64,000 nucleotides of DNA, from assembly GCF_900188125.1 (NCBI RefSeq), contig NZ_FZOW01000017.1:1-64000 (forward strand), in the 5' to 3' direction. A model generated the notes under the pieces. That model ran no database searches, had not been told where the DNA came from, and saw only the letters and a program-made list of their open reading frames with translations. This document shows, in pieces, positions 8,415 to 18,900 of this stretch (position 1 is its first letter; each line of letters starts with the position of its first letter). The position numbers were made by a program, and so were the translations under genes. Source of the DNA: Rhodococcoides kyotonense (GTDB lineage Bacteria; Actinomycetota; Actinomycetes; Mycobacteriales; Mycobacteriaceae).

Positions 8415-9470
8415 CTAACGGAAGTGCGGCAGAACGTGCTCGGCGAACAAAGCGACGGTTCTGCGGGCCTCCTCGAACGGAACGGCACCGGAGATGGCTT
8501 GCAGGCTGACGGTGATGTCGCCGTACCAGTCGCGGATCTCCTCTAGCTGGTGGAGTACCTGACTCGGTGTTCCGACGAGGGCCTTGTTGTCCGAGATCTG
8601 TTGTTGGAAGTCGCGTTCCTCGGCGCGGCGGGCAAGCTTCTCGTACCCGACGTAGTTCGAGCTCGAGGTGGTCGCCCAGTCCGCTGTTGCCTCTTTCAAC
8701 GCGCGACCCGCTCGACGTGAATACGCTTCTCCGCGCGTGAATGCTTCGATCGGGTCCTCGGCGATGTACGCGTTGTAGCTCATGTGGACGTCCTCCTGGG
8801 TCACCGTGTGACCGGCGGCGGCCGCAGTCTGCCGGTACAGGTCGAGGGTGGCGGTGACGTCGGATCGTGAGTTGATCGACGGGACCAGCATCACCCCGAA
8901 CCCGCGTCGTGCCGCGTTCTCGGCAGAGGCCCGAGTCTTGGCGGTGGCGACCAGAACTCGGGGGTGGGGCGTCTGAACCGGTCTGGGCAGCATGGTCACC
9001 GGACCGAAGTTGTGAAAGTCGCCCGCCCACTTCACATGTTCTTCACCCAGGAGCGCGACGGTCGCGGCGACGCCTTCGTCGAACCTGGCTTGGCTCTCGT
9101 CCATCGGTATCTCGAATGCGGCGAACTCGCCGGGAAGAAACGCTCGACCGAAACCGATGTCGAGGCGGCCGCGAGAGATGTTGTCCAGCATCGCCAACTT
9201 GCCTGCGAGCTTGAGGGGATGAGTGAACGCCGGAAGTACAGCCCCGGTGACCACCCGAACGTTGCTCGTCCGTGCGGCGACCGCGGCGAGGAACGTGACG
9301 GGGTCGGGGCTGTAGCCGCCGTAGTCGTAGAAATAATGCTCGACGGTCTTCACATGGTGGAATCCGAGTTGGTCGGCGAGTACCGCCAGGTCGAGTGCGC
9401 CGGCGAAGTAGTCGTCCGCCGCGAGTTCCTCCGGATTGACGGTAGGAAACAGATTGATTCCGAATTTCAA
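8415..9470 (-). CDS. LLM-class flavin-dependent monooxygenase
   Basis: 351 residues, bacterial luciferase-like TIM barrel (MKFGINLFPTVNPEE; GRLDIGFGRAFLPGEF). It would use reduced FMN supplied by another enzyme to oxygenate a small molecule. It is the outermost oxidoreductase on the left side of the polyketide cluster, on the same strand as the phosphotransferase and SARP upstream (88-bp gap), so it is a candidate tailoring enzyme. No reductase partner is adjacent. Confidence 0.8.
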   Translation of the reverse strand: MKFGINLFPTVNPEELAADDYFAGALDLAVLADQLGFHHVKTVEHYFYDYGGYSPDPVTFLAAVAARTSNVRVVTGAVLPAFTHPLKLAGKLAMLDNISRGRLDIGFGRAFLPGEFAAFEIPMDESQARFDEGVAATVALLGEEHVKWAGDFHNFGPVTMLPRPVQTPHPRVLVATAKTRASAENAARRGFGVMLVPSINSRSDVTATLDLYRQTAAAAGHTVTQEDVHMSYNAYIAEDPIEAFTRGEAYSRRAGRALKEATADWATTSSSNYVGYEKLARRAEERDFQQQISDNKALVGTPSQVLHQLEEIRDWYGDITVSLQAISGAVPFEEARRTVALFAEHVLPHFR

Positions 9471-9557
9471 CGGTCTCTCCCAGTGGTCGTCGAGTGGGCG
9501 GGCAGATTCTCGTTCCAGAAAGGTAGGTTCGGCCGGTCGATTTCGGGTGTATCGGCG

Positions 9558-10622
9558 CTAGAGAGCACCTGCTTCGTCCAGAACTGTTTCGAGCAGGCGG
9601 GTTGCATTGCGGTGCAGTGGAAATTCGCCGCCCGGTGGCACGATGCCGGACAGGCCGAGCAGATGGACGACGCGTTTGGTGACGACACCGAATGCGACGG
9701 CGGCCAGCACCTGGAAGTAGGGGAGGTGCCGCAGCGGCTTCCCCGTCCGTGCTTCGTACTTCTCGACGGACTCCTCTGCAGTCGCTAGGCCGGCCAGACG
9801 CTCGGCTCCGATCCCTTCGGACAGATGTCTGTCCATGTGCAGGAACCAGGCGACGTCGCTCTCGGCGTATCCGTATCCGGCCATCTCCCAATCGAGCAGG
9901 CCCACCACACGTTCGTCGCGGAAGACGATGTTGCCCAGGCGCGCATCACCCCAGACGAGGGTGTCGGGTGCTGGGAGATCGGGAACGTTCTCCTCCAGCC
10001 AAGCCAGAGCGCCGTCGTAGATTCGGTGTACCGCGAAGTCGATGCCGAAGAAGTGCCCGTGCTCACGCAGGTACGAAATCTGTGCAGGAACGGACCCGAC
10101 GTTGATCCCCCCACCCGATGCCACGGGCGGTGGGACAGCAGCCACATGTAGGTCGGCAAGCGAGGCAATGGCGTCGAACCACACCTGACGCTGCCCGGCC
10201 TCGGGCAGGTCGCGAAGCCATCCCTGCCGGTGGTACGACGGCAGATCCCGCGGGACCGAACCGTCGAGGTGTTCCATGATCGTGAACGGTGCACCGAAGT
10301 ACCGTGTGTCGGACTCGGAGAACAACAGGCGCGGCAGCGGCACCGAAGCACCGGCGAGGATCCTCTGCGTGCTCACTTCGGAGTCGAACGAGTCGGTGGG
10401 GAAGAGCCGATGTCCTTGCGGCGACACACGCAGCACCGACGGCCGATCATGGACCGTCCCGTCGATCGTCCATGTCCCGTCGAGCAGGATGATCTCGCTC
10501 GAGAACCCGTTGGCGGGGATGGTGAGGTTCTCGATGACGACGTCCTGCGCGCCGCGGTCTCGGAGAAAGCTTTCCAGCGCGCGGACGGTGAGCTCTTCGG
10601 TCCGCTGAATCGGTACCGGCAT
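9558..10622 (-). CDS. phosphotransferase family protein (APH/ACAD10-like kinase fold)
   Basis: 354 residues. The kinase-like catalytic loop is LVWGDARLGNIVF with Asp and Asn in place, followed by VGLLDWEMAGYG as the Mg-binding motif. This is the ACAD10/11-like or aminoglycoside-phosphotransferase branch. ATG 10622 has GAAAGG upstream. It lies directly behind a SARP gene (19-bp gap), so it could phosphorylate a pathway intermediate or serve in self-resistance; neither is shown. Confidence 0.8.
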   Translation of the reverse strand: MPVPIQRTEELTVRALESFLRDRGAQDVVIENLTIPANGFSSEIILLDGTWTIDGTVHDRPSVLRVSPQGHRLFPTDSFDSEVSTQRILAGASVPLPRLLFSESDTRYFGAPFTIMEHLDGSVPRDLPSYHRQGWLRDLPEAGQRQVWFDAIASLADLHVAAVPPPVASGGGINVGSVPAQISYLREHGHFFGIDFAVHRIYDGALAWLEENVPDLPAPDTLVWGDARLGNIVFRDERVVGLLDWEMAGYGYAESDVAWFLHMDRHLSEGIGAERLAGLATAEESVEKYEARTGKPLRHLPYFQVLAAVAFGVVTKRVVHLLGLSGIVPPGGEFPLHRNATRLLETVLDEAGAL

Positions 10623-10641
10623 ATTTGATCGCCTTTCATGT

Positions 10642-11370
10642 TCACGCGCGACGCAAGGAGAGTTCCAAATCCTTTGTCGCCGAGCTCGGTTCGGTGCGCA
10701 TTTCGATGTGCAGGTAGTGCGACAGTGCGCGGAACTGAAGAATCGACTCCGCGCGCCTCCCGGTCGACGCCAGCGCAAGCATCAACTGTCGTCGGAGTCG
10801 CTCGTCTGCGGGGTACTGCTCGACGGCTCGTTTCAGCTCCGGCAGAGCAGGCCGTGCCCTGTCCAGTTCGAGCATCAGATCGAACCTCCGGTACACGACG
10901 TCGATACGTCGTCGCTCGTGCCGAGCCACGAGTGCACTGAGCACGGGACCTCGAGTGATGTCGGACAGCATGGATCCAGGCCACAGATCCAGTGCAGCGG
11001 AAAGCTTCTGGAGAGTCCGACCGTCGTCGCCGCTTGCGTCTGCCTGCTCGACCGTCGCATCGAAGACATCGAGGTCGAGCTCGCCGGGATCGACCACGAG
11101 TCGGTACCCTGCCTGGTCGAGTACGAGTCTGGCCCGACCGGACGAATCGGCAAGCGCCCGACGAAGATTCATGATGTACGTCTGCAGCGTGGTCGCCGCG
11201 CTCGACGGCGGGTACTCGGACCACAGTTCGCGGAAGCACGTCCGGGGAGAGACCGGAGCATTGGCGTTGAGCAGCAACAGGGCGAGAAGCTGTCGTTGTT
11301 TGGGGGCCGCGATCGTGTAGCCGAGCTCGTCACGGCCGATCTGAAAATTGCCGAGCACTCGAAATTTCAT
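10642..11370 (-). CDS. SARP-family pathway-specific activator
   Basis: 242 residues. An N-terminal OmpR-like winged helix (KFRVLGNFQI; APKQRQLLALLLLNAN; FRELWSEYPPSSAATTLQTYI) is followed by a bacterial transcriptional-activation (BTAD) domain to the end. This is the standard small SARP layout of antibiotic activators such as ActII-ORF4. It is divergent from the MBL-hydrolase gene with a 94-bp intergenic region where its target promoter could lie. Confidence 0.88.
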   Translation of the reverse strand: MKFRVLGNFQIGRDELGYTIAAPKQRQLLALLLLNANAPVSPRTCFRELWSEYPPSSAATTLQTYIMNLRRALADSSGRARLVLDQAGYRLVVDPGELDLDVFDATVEQADASGDDGRTLQKLSAALDLWPGSMLSDITRGPVLSALVARHERRRIDVVYRRFDLMLELDRARPALPELKRAVEQYPADERLRRQLMLALASTGRRAESILQFRALSHYLHIEMRTEPSSATKDLELSLRRA

Positions 11371-11464
11371 GGCTCTGTGTCGTCTTTCCATCGGTAGTCG
11401 AGCGGGTCGGGGGATAACTGCGTCGGCTGCCCGGACACGAACGGGTGCCGGAGAGGATGCCCCG

Positions 11465-12376
11465 ATGAACGTGCCCGGTGTGACCGAGGAGTTGGTGGCG
11501 AAGGACGCGTATGCGTTCGTCCAGCAACCAGGAGGCTGGTGTGTGAGCAACGCCGGCCTCGTGGTCGGGGACGAGCAGGCGCTGATCATCGACACCGCGG
11601 CGACGGAGGCGCGTGCACGGGCATGGCGTGCAGCCGTCGACGAACGTACGGGAAACCACGCCCGATCCGTGATCAGCACGCACCATCACGGCGATCACAC
11701 GTTCGGCAATCATCTGTTCGCCGACACGTCGACGATCGTGTCCCACGTCAACGGTGCGAGCGAGCTCCGTCGAAAAGGCTTGGCGATGACGTCGGTGTGG
11801 CCCGGCGTCGATTGGGGTGACGTCGAGGCGACGATCCCTGACACGACCATCGCGACCGATACCGAGTTCGACGTCGGTGGCAGGCGCGTCGACGTTCTCG
11901 CACTCGGGGTTTCGCACACATCCGACGACCTCGCGGTGTTCGATCGTGGTAGCGGGGTCCTGTACGTCGGTGACGTCGCGTTCTCCGGTTCCGCGCCGTT
12001 CGTGTTGGGCGGGTCGGTGGAGGGATCCATCGAAACGCTGACGTGGCTGCAGTCGCTGAAGCCACGTCTCGTCGTGTGCGGTCACGGCCCTGTGCGGGGA
12101 GTGGACGTGCTGGAGGAGAACGTCGCCTATCTCCGCTACATCCAGTTCCTCGCCGAGGAGGCGGTGCGCGGCACTTTGAGCCCTCTCGCGGTCGTCGAGC
12201 TGCACGGCCTCGGGCAGTTCGGGTATCTGGCCGAGTCCGAGCGTGTCGTCGCGAACGTTCATCGCGGCATCGTCGAACTGAACGGGGCCGAACGAGGAGC
12301 GCACCTCGACTCTGCGCCGATCATGCGAGAAATGGTGCTGTTCAACGGAGGTCGTCCTCTCTCGTGTTACGCGTGA
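11465..12376 (+). CDS. MBL-fold metallo-hydrolase
   Basis: 303 residues. The zinc-binding motif THHHGDH is intact (near residue 76) and the later ligands are in GVSHTSDD, YVGDVAF and VCGHGPV. Metallo-beta-lactamase-fold proteins occur in aromatic polyketide clusters as thioesterase or cyclase-like enzymes, but others are lactonases or glyoxalases; the substrate here is unknown. It starts a two-gene plus-strand unit with the SDR 36 bp downstream. ATG 11465 follows GGAGAGGA. Confidence 0.82.
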   Translation: MNVPGVTEELVAKDAYAFVQQPGGWCVSNAGLVVGDEQALIIDTAATEARARAWRAAVDERTGNHARSVISTHHHGDHTFGNHLFADTSTIVSHVNGASELRRKGLAMTSVWPGVDWGDVEATIPDTTIATDTEFDVGGRRVDVLALGVSHTSDDLAVFDRGSGVLYVGDVAFSGSAPFVLGGSVEGSIETLTWLQSLKPRLVVCGHGPVRGVDVLEENVAYLRYIQFLAEEAVRGTLSPLAVVELHGLGQFGYLAESERVVANVHRGIVELNGAERGAHLDSAPIMREMVLFNGGRPLSCYA

Positions 12377-12412
12377 TCACTCGAATCGAATCGGAATCCA
12401 ACAAGGATGGGA

Positions 12413-13150
12413 ATGTTCATGAGTTTGGTCGGTAAGACAGCATTGGTGACAGGTGGTTCGACGGGCATCGGCCTCGGGATAGCTCAGGAGCTTCTCGCGC
12501 GGGGCGCGACCGTGGTGGCGGCGTCGCGCAGACTCGACAGCGGCCCGCTCGAGCATGATTCCGGCAGATTCCACGCCGTCGCACTGGACGTCACCGATGC
12601 GAAGCAGGTCGGCGAGGTCGTCACCGGCCTCGGTAGCAGGTTCGGTGGGATCGACATCGTCGTCGCGAACTCCGGACTGTCCGTGCCCGGTCTGGTCGCG
12701 GATATCGAACCCGATCGTTGGTCGGCCGTGATCAGGACGAACGTCGACGGTGTGTTCAACACCGTCAACTCGGCTCTTCCCTGGCTCGCGAAAAGCGATG
12801 CCGGACGGATCATCACGGTGTCGTCGTTGCTGGCCAATTCCGTGTTTCCGTTCTCCTCGGCATACTCCGCATCGAAGGCTGCGGTCGAGTCGTTCACCAA
12901 GGTGGTTGCGGCCGAGGTAGGCAAGGACGGGATCACCGCGAACTGCCTGTCCCTGGGATTCATCGATGCCGGTATGGGAAAAGCCTTGCAGGAGAATGCA
13001 GGACTGTGGGCGAAATACTCGGCCAAGCTGTCGACCGGACGTCCGGGAACGGCGGCGGAGGTCGCCGAGGTCGCCGCATTCCTGGCGTCCTCGGCGAGCT
13101 CCTACGTCAACGGTGCCGTGATCGCCGTCGACGGCGGAATTCTCGGCTGA
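12413..13150 (+). CDS. short-chain dehydrogenase in the polyketide cluster
   Basis: About 245 residues, classical SDR: TGGSTGIGLGIA cofactor motif, Ser in TVSSLLANS, YSASK active site, and a C-terminal VNGAVIAVDGGILG. Three in-frame ATGs (12407, 12413, 12419) compete; 12413 has the best spacing from AAGGA. It is distinct from the ActIII-like ketoreductase at 31096 and is probably a second ketoreductase or a post-PKS reductase. Confidence 0.85.
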   Translation: MFMSLVGKTALVTGGSTGIGLGIAQELLARGATVVAASRRLDSGPLEHDSGRFHAVALDVTDAKQVGEVVTGLGSRFGGIDIVVANSGLSVPGLVADIEPDRWSAVIRTNVDGVFNTVNSALPWLAKSDAGRIITVSSLLANSVFPFSSAYSASKAAVESFTKVVAAEVGKDGITANCLSLGFIDAGMGKALQENAGLWAKYSAKLSTGRPGTAAEVAEVAAFLASSASSYVNGAVIAVDGGILG

Positions 13151-13165
13151 CGACCTCGGCCGGGG

Positions 13166-13477
13166 TCAGTCGGGCCGTACTGCCGACAGACCCTGGCCGT
13201 GCAGTACCACTTCGGTCAGGTGCGGTTCACCGGTCATCACCTTGGTGACGTGGCCGAGACGTTCGCGAAAGATGCTGTCGCTGACCGATGCACGGAACAG
13301 TTCCTCCGATTCCCACTCGGCCACGTTATAGTAGACGTCGGGGTCCTTGGTCGACCTCACCAGAAGGTACCGAATCAGTCCTGGCTGGGTCTCCATGTGC
13401 TCGGCGACGTGCGCGTAGCTCTTCTCGAGTTCCTGGGCTTCACCGGTGAGCGTCAGCTTGTTGATGAACACGGTCAT
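13166..13477 (-). CDS. antibiotic biosynthesis monooxygenase (ABM) domain protein
   Basis: 103 residues, ferredoxin-like ABM fold (VFINKLTLTGEAQELEKSY; GLIRYLLVRSTKDPDVYYNVAEWES). Family members such as ActVA-ORF6 and TcmH oxidise anthrones to quinones without a cofactor, but others are heme- or stress-related. Its place beside the OYE and SnoaL-like genes favours a tailoring role. A strong GAGGAGA ribosome site precedes ATG 13477. Confidence 0.82.
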   Translation of the reverse strand: MTVFINKLTLTGEAQELEKSYAHVAEHMETQPGLIRYLLVRSTKDPDVYYNVAEWESEELFRASVSDSIFRERLGHVTKVMTGEPHLTEVVLHGQGLSAVRPD

Positions 13478-13511
13478 GAAGATTCTCCTCGTGTGGATAC
13501 GGAATATGGTT

Positions 13512-14606
13512 TCAGACAGTCGAACTCGATGCAGCGATGGGATAGTCGATGTACCCTCGGCGACCGCCCTCGTAGAACGTGGTCGGATCGGGAACACTCA
13601 GGGGCGTTCGACGGCTCAATCGTTCGGGCAGATCGGGGTTCGCAATGAAGTGCCGACCGAAGGAGACCAGGTCGAATCCGTCGTTCAGCACGGTGTCGGT
13701 GCGCTTCAGAGTGGCGTCCACGTCGCTGCCGCCGGTGCCGGCGTTCATGATCGCGAGGCCCGGCCACCCGCGTCGGAGTAGCTTCGCTGTATCGGGATCA
13801 CTCCCGGCGACGAAATGCAGATAGGCGACGCCGACGTCGGTCAGTCCCTGGACGAGATGGGTATAGACCTCTACCGGCTCGTTCTCGTGCATGTCGTTGA
13901 GCGGGAAGCCTGGGGACAGTCGCACCCCGACCCTGTCACCTCCGATCGCCTCGGCCACCGCTGCCGTGGTCTCGAGCACGAATCGCGAACGGTGAGATGC
14001 GCTGCCACCGTATCGGTCGGACCGAGTGTTGGTGACGTCACCGAGGAACTGATGCAGCAGATAACCGTTGGCTGCGTGCAACTCGACGCCGTCGAACCCA
14101 GCGTCGACGGCGGTACGCGCGCACCGGACGAAGTCGTCGATCGTGGATCCGATGTCGGACCGTGTCATGGGCCGAGGCACCTCGTACTCTCGCGGCCCGA
14201 AGAAGGTTCGAGCATGACCTGCGGGTTTCACCGCTGATGGGGCAAGCGGATGCGAACCGTGCAGCGTCGAATGTGTCATCCTGCCCGCATGCATGATCTG
14301 CAGGAAGATGCGCCCGCCGCGTTCGTGCACGCTGTTCGTGACGGCAGTCCATGCGGCCGCGTGCTCTGCGGAATGAAGACGAACGCTGTGCGGGTGGCTC
14401 ACTGCCGCGATACTCGGGTGGGTCGCTTCTGCGATGATGAGGGCCGCAGATGCTCTCTGGCCGTAGTATTCGGCGACGATCGGCTCGGCCGTGCCGTCGC
14501 GCGTCGCACGCCCGCGGCCCATGGGGGACATGACGATTCGGTTGGGCAGCTCGATACTTCCCAGTCGAAGCGGCTCGAACAGTCTTGGCGAATCAGGTGT
14601 TGTCAT
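13512..14606 (-). CDS. old yellow enzyme-type NADH:flavin oxidoreductase
   Basis: 364 residues, FMN-binding TIM barrel. It shows FEPLRLGSIELPNRIVMSPMGR at the start, the substrate-binding pair in GVELHAANGYLLHQFL, the RYGGS motif, and NAGTG near the C-terminus. It would reduce an activated alkene or quinone with NAD(P)H. It overlaps the SnoaL-like gene upstream by 14 bp, so the two are translationally coupled; the ABM gene follows after 34 bp. Confidence 0.88.
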   Translation of the reverse strand: MTTPDSPRLFEPLRLGSIELPNRIVMSPMGRGRATRDGTAEPIVAEYYGQRASAALIIAEATHPSIAAVSHPHSVRLHSAEHAAAWTAVTNSVHERGGRIFLQIMHAGRMTHSTLHGSHPLAPSAVKPAGHARTFFGPREYEVPRPMTRSDIGSTIDDFVRCARTAVDAGFDGVELHAANGYLLHQFLGDVTNTRSDRYGGSASHRSRFVLETTAAVAEAIGGDRVGVRLSPGFPLNDMHENEPVEVYTHLVQGLTDVGVAYLHFVAGSDPDTAKLLRRGWPGLAIMNAGTGGSDVDATLKRTDTVLNDGFDLVSFGRHFIANPDLPERLSRRTPLSVPDPTTFYEGGRRGYIDYPIAASSSTV

Positions 14607-15024
14607 GTGTCACCAACCTCCGGCTGACCAGGATGCTGGTGTCGGTGACGTGGAGTGTGTCCTCGGCAGTAGTGTTCAGATACACGCGGGCCTCGCCGTC
14701 GGGAGTGGTCTCGAATACCGTTGCGTAGTAGCGAGTCCGGACGGTGTGCGCGTCGACGGGATCGGCGGTTACCATTCCGAACCAGTGTCGTCGCGAGATG
14801 CCACGCGCGGCAAGCGCATCCATTCCCTTCTGCATCCCCACCTCGATGTCGACTCGGCCGACCTTCGGGTGCGGTTTGACGTTCTGGCCGAAGACTCCGT
14901 CCTCGGTGAAGTCGGCAGCCCACTGCTTCGCGTCGCCGGCGTCCAACGTCTGCACGTGTCGTGCGTAGAAGTCGAGAATGCGAGAGTACGTCGTTGCGTC
15001 GACAGTTCGGGTAGCGGTTGTCAT
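14593..15024 (-). CDS. SnoaL-like / NTF2-fold protein
   Basis: 143 residues, cone-shaped NTF2 fold typical of SnoaL-like proteins (FYARHVQTLDAGDAKQWAADFTEDGVF; SRRHWFGMV; LVSRRLV). In anthracycline pathways SnoaL closes the fourth ring by an aldol reaction; other members are dioxygenase beta-subunit-like hydroxylases or dehydratases. The sequence is nearer the beta-subunit-like SnoaL_4 group, so a cyclase role is only a possibility. First gene of a SnoaL-OYE-ABM unit. Confidence 0.78.
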   Translation of the reverse strand: MTTATRTVDATTYSRILDFYARHVQTLDAGDAKQWAADFTEDGVFGQNVKPHPKVGRVDIEVGMQKGMDALAARGISRRHWFGMVTADPVDAHTVRTRYYATVFETTPDGEARVYLNTTAEDTLHVTDTSILVSRRLVTHDNT

Positions 15025-15056
15025 GGCAGTAGTGCTCCGTTCGGTTCGAGGAGTTC

Positions 15057-15878
15057 TCAGGCGGAACGCACCGGCCGCGTGGCCGCGCTCGGACGTGTGA
15101 TGTGCTCCATGTGTGTCTGTGTCGATGCCAGGATGTCTCGTTGCAGCCGTTGAGCTTTGATCGTCGGATCCAGTCCGAGTTCGGTGTTGAGAAGTCTGCG
15201 GAGGGACGAGTACGCCTCCAGCGCCTGCACTGGTCTACCTTGGTCTCGCAGCGCCGTCATGAGTTGTATGTGGAAGGTCTCGTTGAGCGGGTGCCGATGA
15301 GTAGCCAGGCGAAGCGCACTCAGGATCTTCCGGCTGTCCCCGATGGCGATCGACGCGTCGAAGTAGAGTTCCGACAGTGCGGTCTGCTCCTCCTCCACGC
15401 CGCTGAGGAACACGCGGAGCTCGGGCCCGCATTTCACGTCGGCGAGCGACTCGCCATGCCAGTACGCGAGCGCGGTTGCGGCTTCCTTTGCTGCGGTGTG
15501 CAAGTCGTGACGTTCTTCGGCGAGGGACGCACGCTCGGCGGCCGCTCGCATCGACACCAGGTCCAGTTCGCCCGCGGATGTCTGGAAGATGTATCCGCGT
15601 TCGGTGGTCACGAGTCTGGATCGACCGTCCGGGGTCTCCGCCAAACCGCTGGTGCACAGTAGCTTTCGAATCTGCATGACGTACGTGTGCAATGTCGATT
15701 GGGCACTTGCCGGCGGACGATCCACCCAGAGTTCGTCGATGCACCGGTCCACGGTGACGACAAGATTCGCGTGAGCCAGAAACAGCGCAAGCAACTGTCG
15801 TTGTTTCGGTGCTCTCGGCGCACAGTTGGCACGCTCGGGATCGGAGACCGACAGCGGACCGAGGATGTGAAAATTCAC
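15057..15878 (-). CDS. second SARP-family activator
   Basis: 273 residues: winged helix (NFHILGPLSVSD; APKQRQLLALFLAHAN; CIDELWVDRPPASAQSTLHTYVMQIR) then BTAD (YWHGESLADVK; LRRLLNTELGLDPT). It lies 32 bp upstream of the SnoaL-like gene on the same strand and likely shares its transcript. It is clearly paralogous to, but not a recent duplicate of, the SARP at 10642-11370. Confidence 0.88.
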   Translation of the reverse strand: MNFHILGPLSVSDPERANCAPRAPKQRQLLALFLAHANLVVTVDRCIDELWVDRPPASAQSTLHTYVMQIRKLLCTSGLAETPDGRSRLVTTERGYIFQTSAGELDLVSMRAAAERASLAEERHDLHTAAKEAATALAYWHGESLADVKCGPELRVFLSGVEEEQTALSELYFDASIAIGDSRKILSALRLATHRHPLNETFHIQLMTALRDQGRPVQALEAYSSLRRLLNTELGLDPTIKAQRLQRDILASTQTHMEHITRPSAATRPVRSA

Positions 15879-15993
15879 TTCGAGTACCTCTTCCTGTTCG
15901 TTGGATCCGGCGAAGCGTTCGAATGGGAGCGTGATCGATGCCGCTTACCGATCGCTTAACGCACGCCTTCGCGAAGGAAAGTTGTGCCGAAGG

Positions 15994-18900
15994 TCACGTT
16001 TCGATCGTGCGCACCCAGGTGGACAGCCCCGCACGGTCGGCGATTCGGAGCGCGTCCGCGACGAGTTCGGCGCGCCGGGGCGACGCGCTGCCGGACGGTA
16101 ACGCCTGCACGCTCTCGAGCCGCGCGAGTTCGATCAAGGCTTCGCACTCGGCCTGGGGATGTCCGATCGATCGGGCGAACTCCGCGGTCTCCTCCAGCCG
16201 TCGTCGAGCCGCGTCGTACTGTCCTTGCCCGACGAGGATTCGAGCCTGGGCGTTCCCCAGATTGACCTCGATCGCGGTGAAGCCGCGGGTGCGAGCGATG
16301 GTGCGCGCTTCGGTGCAGGTGCGTTGGGCCTCCGCGAATCGGTTGCGCTGCAGCGACAACAGCGTCCACCCGTACAGTGCGAGCGCGAGCGGGAAGTCCG
16401 TCGCCTGCTCTCTGCCTGCTTGCACAGCGGAGGTGAGGTGCAGTTGCGCCTCGTCGTACCGACGGAGCGCCACACAGGCGATCGCCAGCCGTGCTCGTGC
16501 CGTCGGCAGGGCGTCGACGTTGTTGTCCTCGGTGTAGATCGCCAACGCCTCGGTGTAGTGGTCGTAGGCCCGCCTTGGTGAACCGTCCGCGTGGAAGGCC
16601 ATGGCCAGGTCGGAGTGGAAAGATGCCTCCATGAGTCGATTTCGTTCCAGCACGCTCAGCTCCAGGCCTTGGAGCAGGAACGAGATCGAGGCGGGGAGAT
16701 TCTTGCGTGGTCCCTGAAGTTGGTTTCGCGCCAGCGAATGCAGGTGGAACATGTCGTATTCGGTGATGGACATCTCGTCCAACAGCTTCCTGGATTCGCC
16801 GAGGTGATCGGCTGCTCCGTCGATGTCGTGCAGACCCTGCATCGCCAGTGCGAGATCGACCTTCATGATCGCGATCCACTTGCGGTCGCCCAGTTCTTCG
16901 GCGGCATGCAGTCCTTGCTGGGCGACGGAATACCACTCCGGGTAGTCCCGCTCGGTCATGAAGTACCCGAGCATCGCGTAGGCGATGTCGACGACCTGGA
17001 CGTATCTGCCGCGTCGGTTCCCTTCCTCCACCGCCTTGCGAAGATTCGTGGATTCGCGGCGCATCCACCTGAGTGTGATGGCGCGCTCGTCCGACGCGCT
17101 CGAACACCCTGTGGCAGAGCCCGATTCGGCACGGGCATCAGGCAGCGGCGAAATCAGAGCCGTGGCTTCTCGCGCAGTGCTGACGTACCACCCGTAGAAC
17201 GCGTCGAGGCTCTTGTGAGAGTCCACGATATCGAGGTCCGCGGTGCTGACCTCTCGCGCATAACTTGCGATCAGGTCGTGGAACTCGAAATCGCCATCGC
17301 CCTGGTGTTCGAGCAGACTTGCGTCGGCGAGATTCGCCAACAGCTGCGAGGCCACCTCGATGCTCACCCCTGCCAGGCGTGCGCTGTTGGCAGCATTGAA
17401 ACGCAGGGTGGGAATCTGGCCGAGGCTCGCGAAGAAGCGCCTGGACAACGCCGCGAGATGCCGATACGACACCTCGAACGCGACGCGGACAGCCGTCTGC
17501 GGTGTGCTTCCGAGTTCGAGGGCCGACAGGGCGTCGTGGCCACGCAGACGGGCCGCATAATCGTCCAGTCCGACCCAGGTCCGGCTCGACAGATAACTGC
17601 CCGCGATGCGCAGTGCCAACGGCAGCCTGCCGCACAGTTCGGCGATCTCGAGGAGTGTGTCGGGGTTGGGATCGGAGCGCTCCCCGTCGAGTATCGCCGC
17701 AAGCAGATCGACGGACTCCTGTGTTGAGAGCGTGCCGATCTGAATCACTTTGGACGCGTATGCGACCCGGAGTTCGGGACGCGACTCTCGGCTGACGGTG
17801 ATCACCGCACATGTCGACGAACCGGGGATCAAGGGGATGACCTGGCCGTCCTCGACGACGTCGTCCAACACGATCAGTATCCGTCGCTGTGCGACTCTGG
17901 TGCGCAGTAGTTTCGACAGGTACTCGGTCTCGCCGCGAATGTCCGTCGTTTCGAGCCCACTCGATTGCAGCAGTTCCGACAGTATTTCGCTCTGTGGTCT
18001 CGGATTTCCATCGGGTGAGGCGAGCGAAAGATACCACTGCCCATCGGAATACAGCTCCTCCAACTGGTGAGCGGCTCGTACCGCGAGAGCCGTCTTGCCG
18101 ACTCCAGGAGCTCCGACGAGCGTCACGACCGGTACACCCGCTCGGTGCTGTAGCGGAGTCAGATACTCGACTACGGTCTCGATCTCGTCGACACGACCGA
18201 CGAGGAAATCGATGTCCGACGGCAACTGGTGGTGAGTCCGCCATGCAGGATCGCTGTCCGGCAGTGCATCCGGTGGCGATGGGTGTGTCCGCAGTCTGCC
18301 GCGTTCGTCGATGATGCGTCGATACAGGTCGCGGATCTCGTCGCCGGGAGCTACTCCCATCTCTCGGTCGAGGTCGGCCTCGTAGGCGAGATAGGATTCC
18401 ACGGCCGACGGTAGCTCGCCGACGAGATGGAGTGTCAGGACGAGCGCGTGCCGGATGCGCTCGTTGAACGGGAACTCCAGCACCAGCTCGTGAAGTCTGG
18501 GCAGCAACTGATCGTGCAGACCCAGTTGCAGCTCGACTTCGACGAGACGCTCTATGGCCCTGACCTTTTCGAACGTCAGATAAGGCACGACATCGCGCTG
18601 AAGCGAGCGTGACTGGACCGACCCGAACGGTTCGCCGTGCCATTCCCGCAAAGCGGAATCGAGAAGGTGCCGTTCGCCCGGAAGATCCTGCCCGCGGAGG
18701 TTCCGAGCATCCGTGACCGACGTGGTGAATCGATGGAAGTCGACGGCGTCGTGGGGAATCCGCAACTGGTAACCGTCGTGAATTCGGTCGATGGACATCG
18801 TGGGGTTCGCTGTCGGTTCGAGCTCGTGCAGTGCGGATCGGAGCCGGGTGATGTGTACTTGCAATGCATTTCGGAAGCGCGCGGGTGGAGCGTCGTCCCA

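Noticed and set aside
13151-13168. Terminator between the convergent SDR and ABM genes
   Set aside because: The possible stem is only four to six pairs and has no supporting context.
15879-15993. SARP heptamer direct repeats upstream of the SARP at 15057-15878
   Set aside because: TTCG motifs recur at 15879, 15897 and 15918, but spacings of 18 and 21 bp do not fit the usual 11- or 22-bp period.
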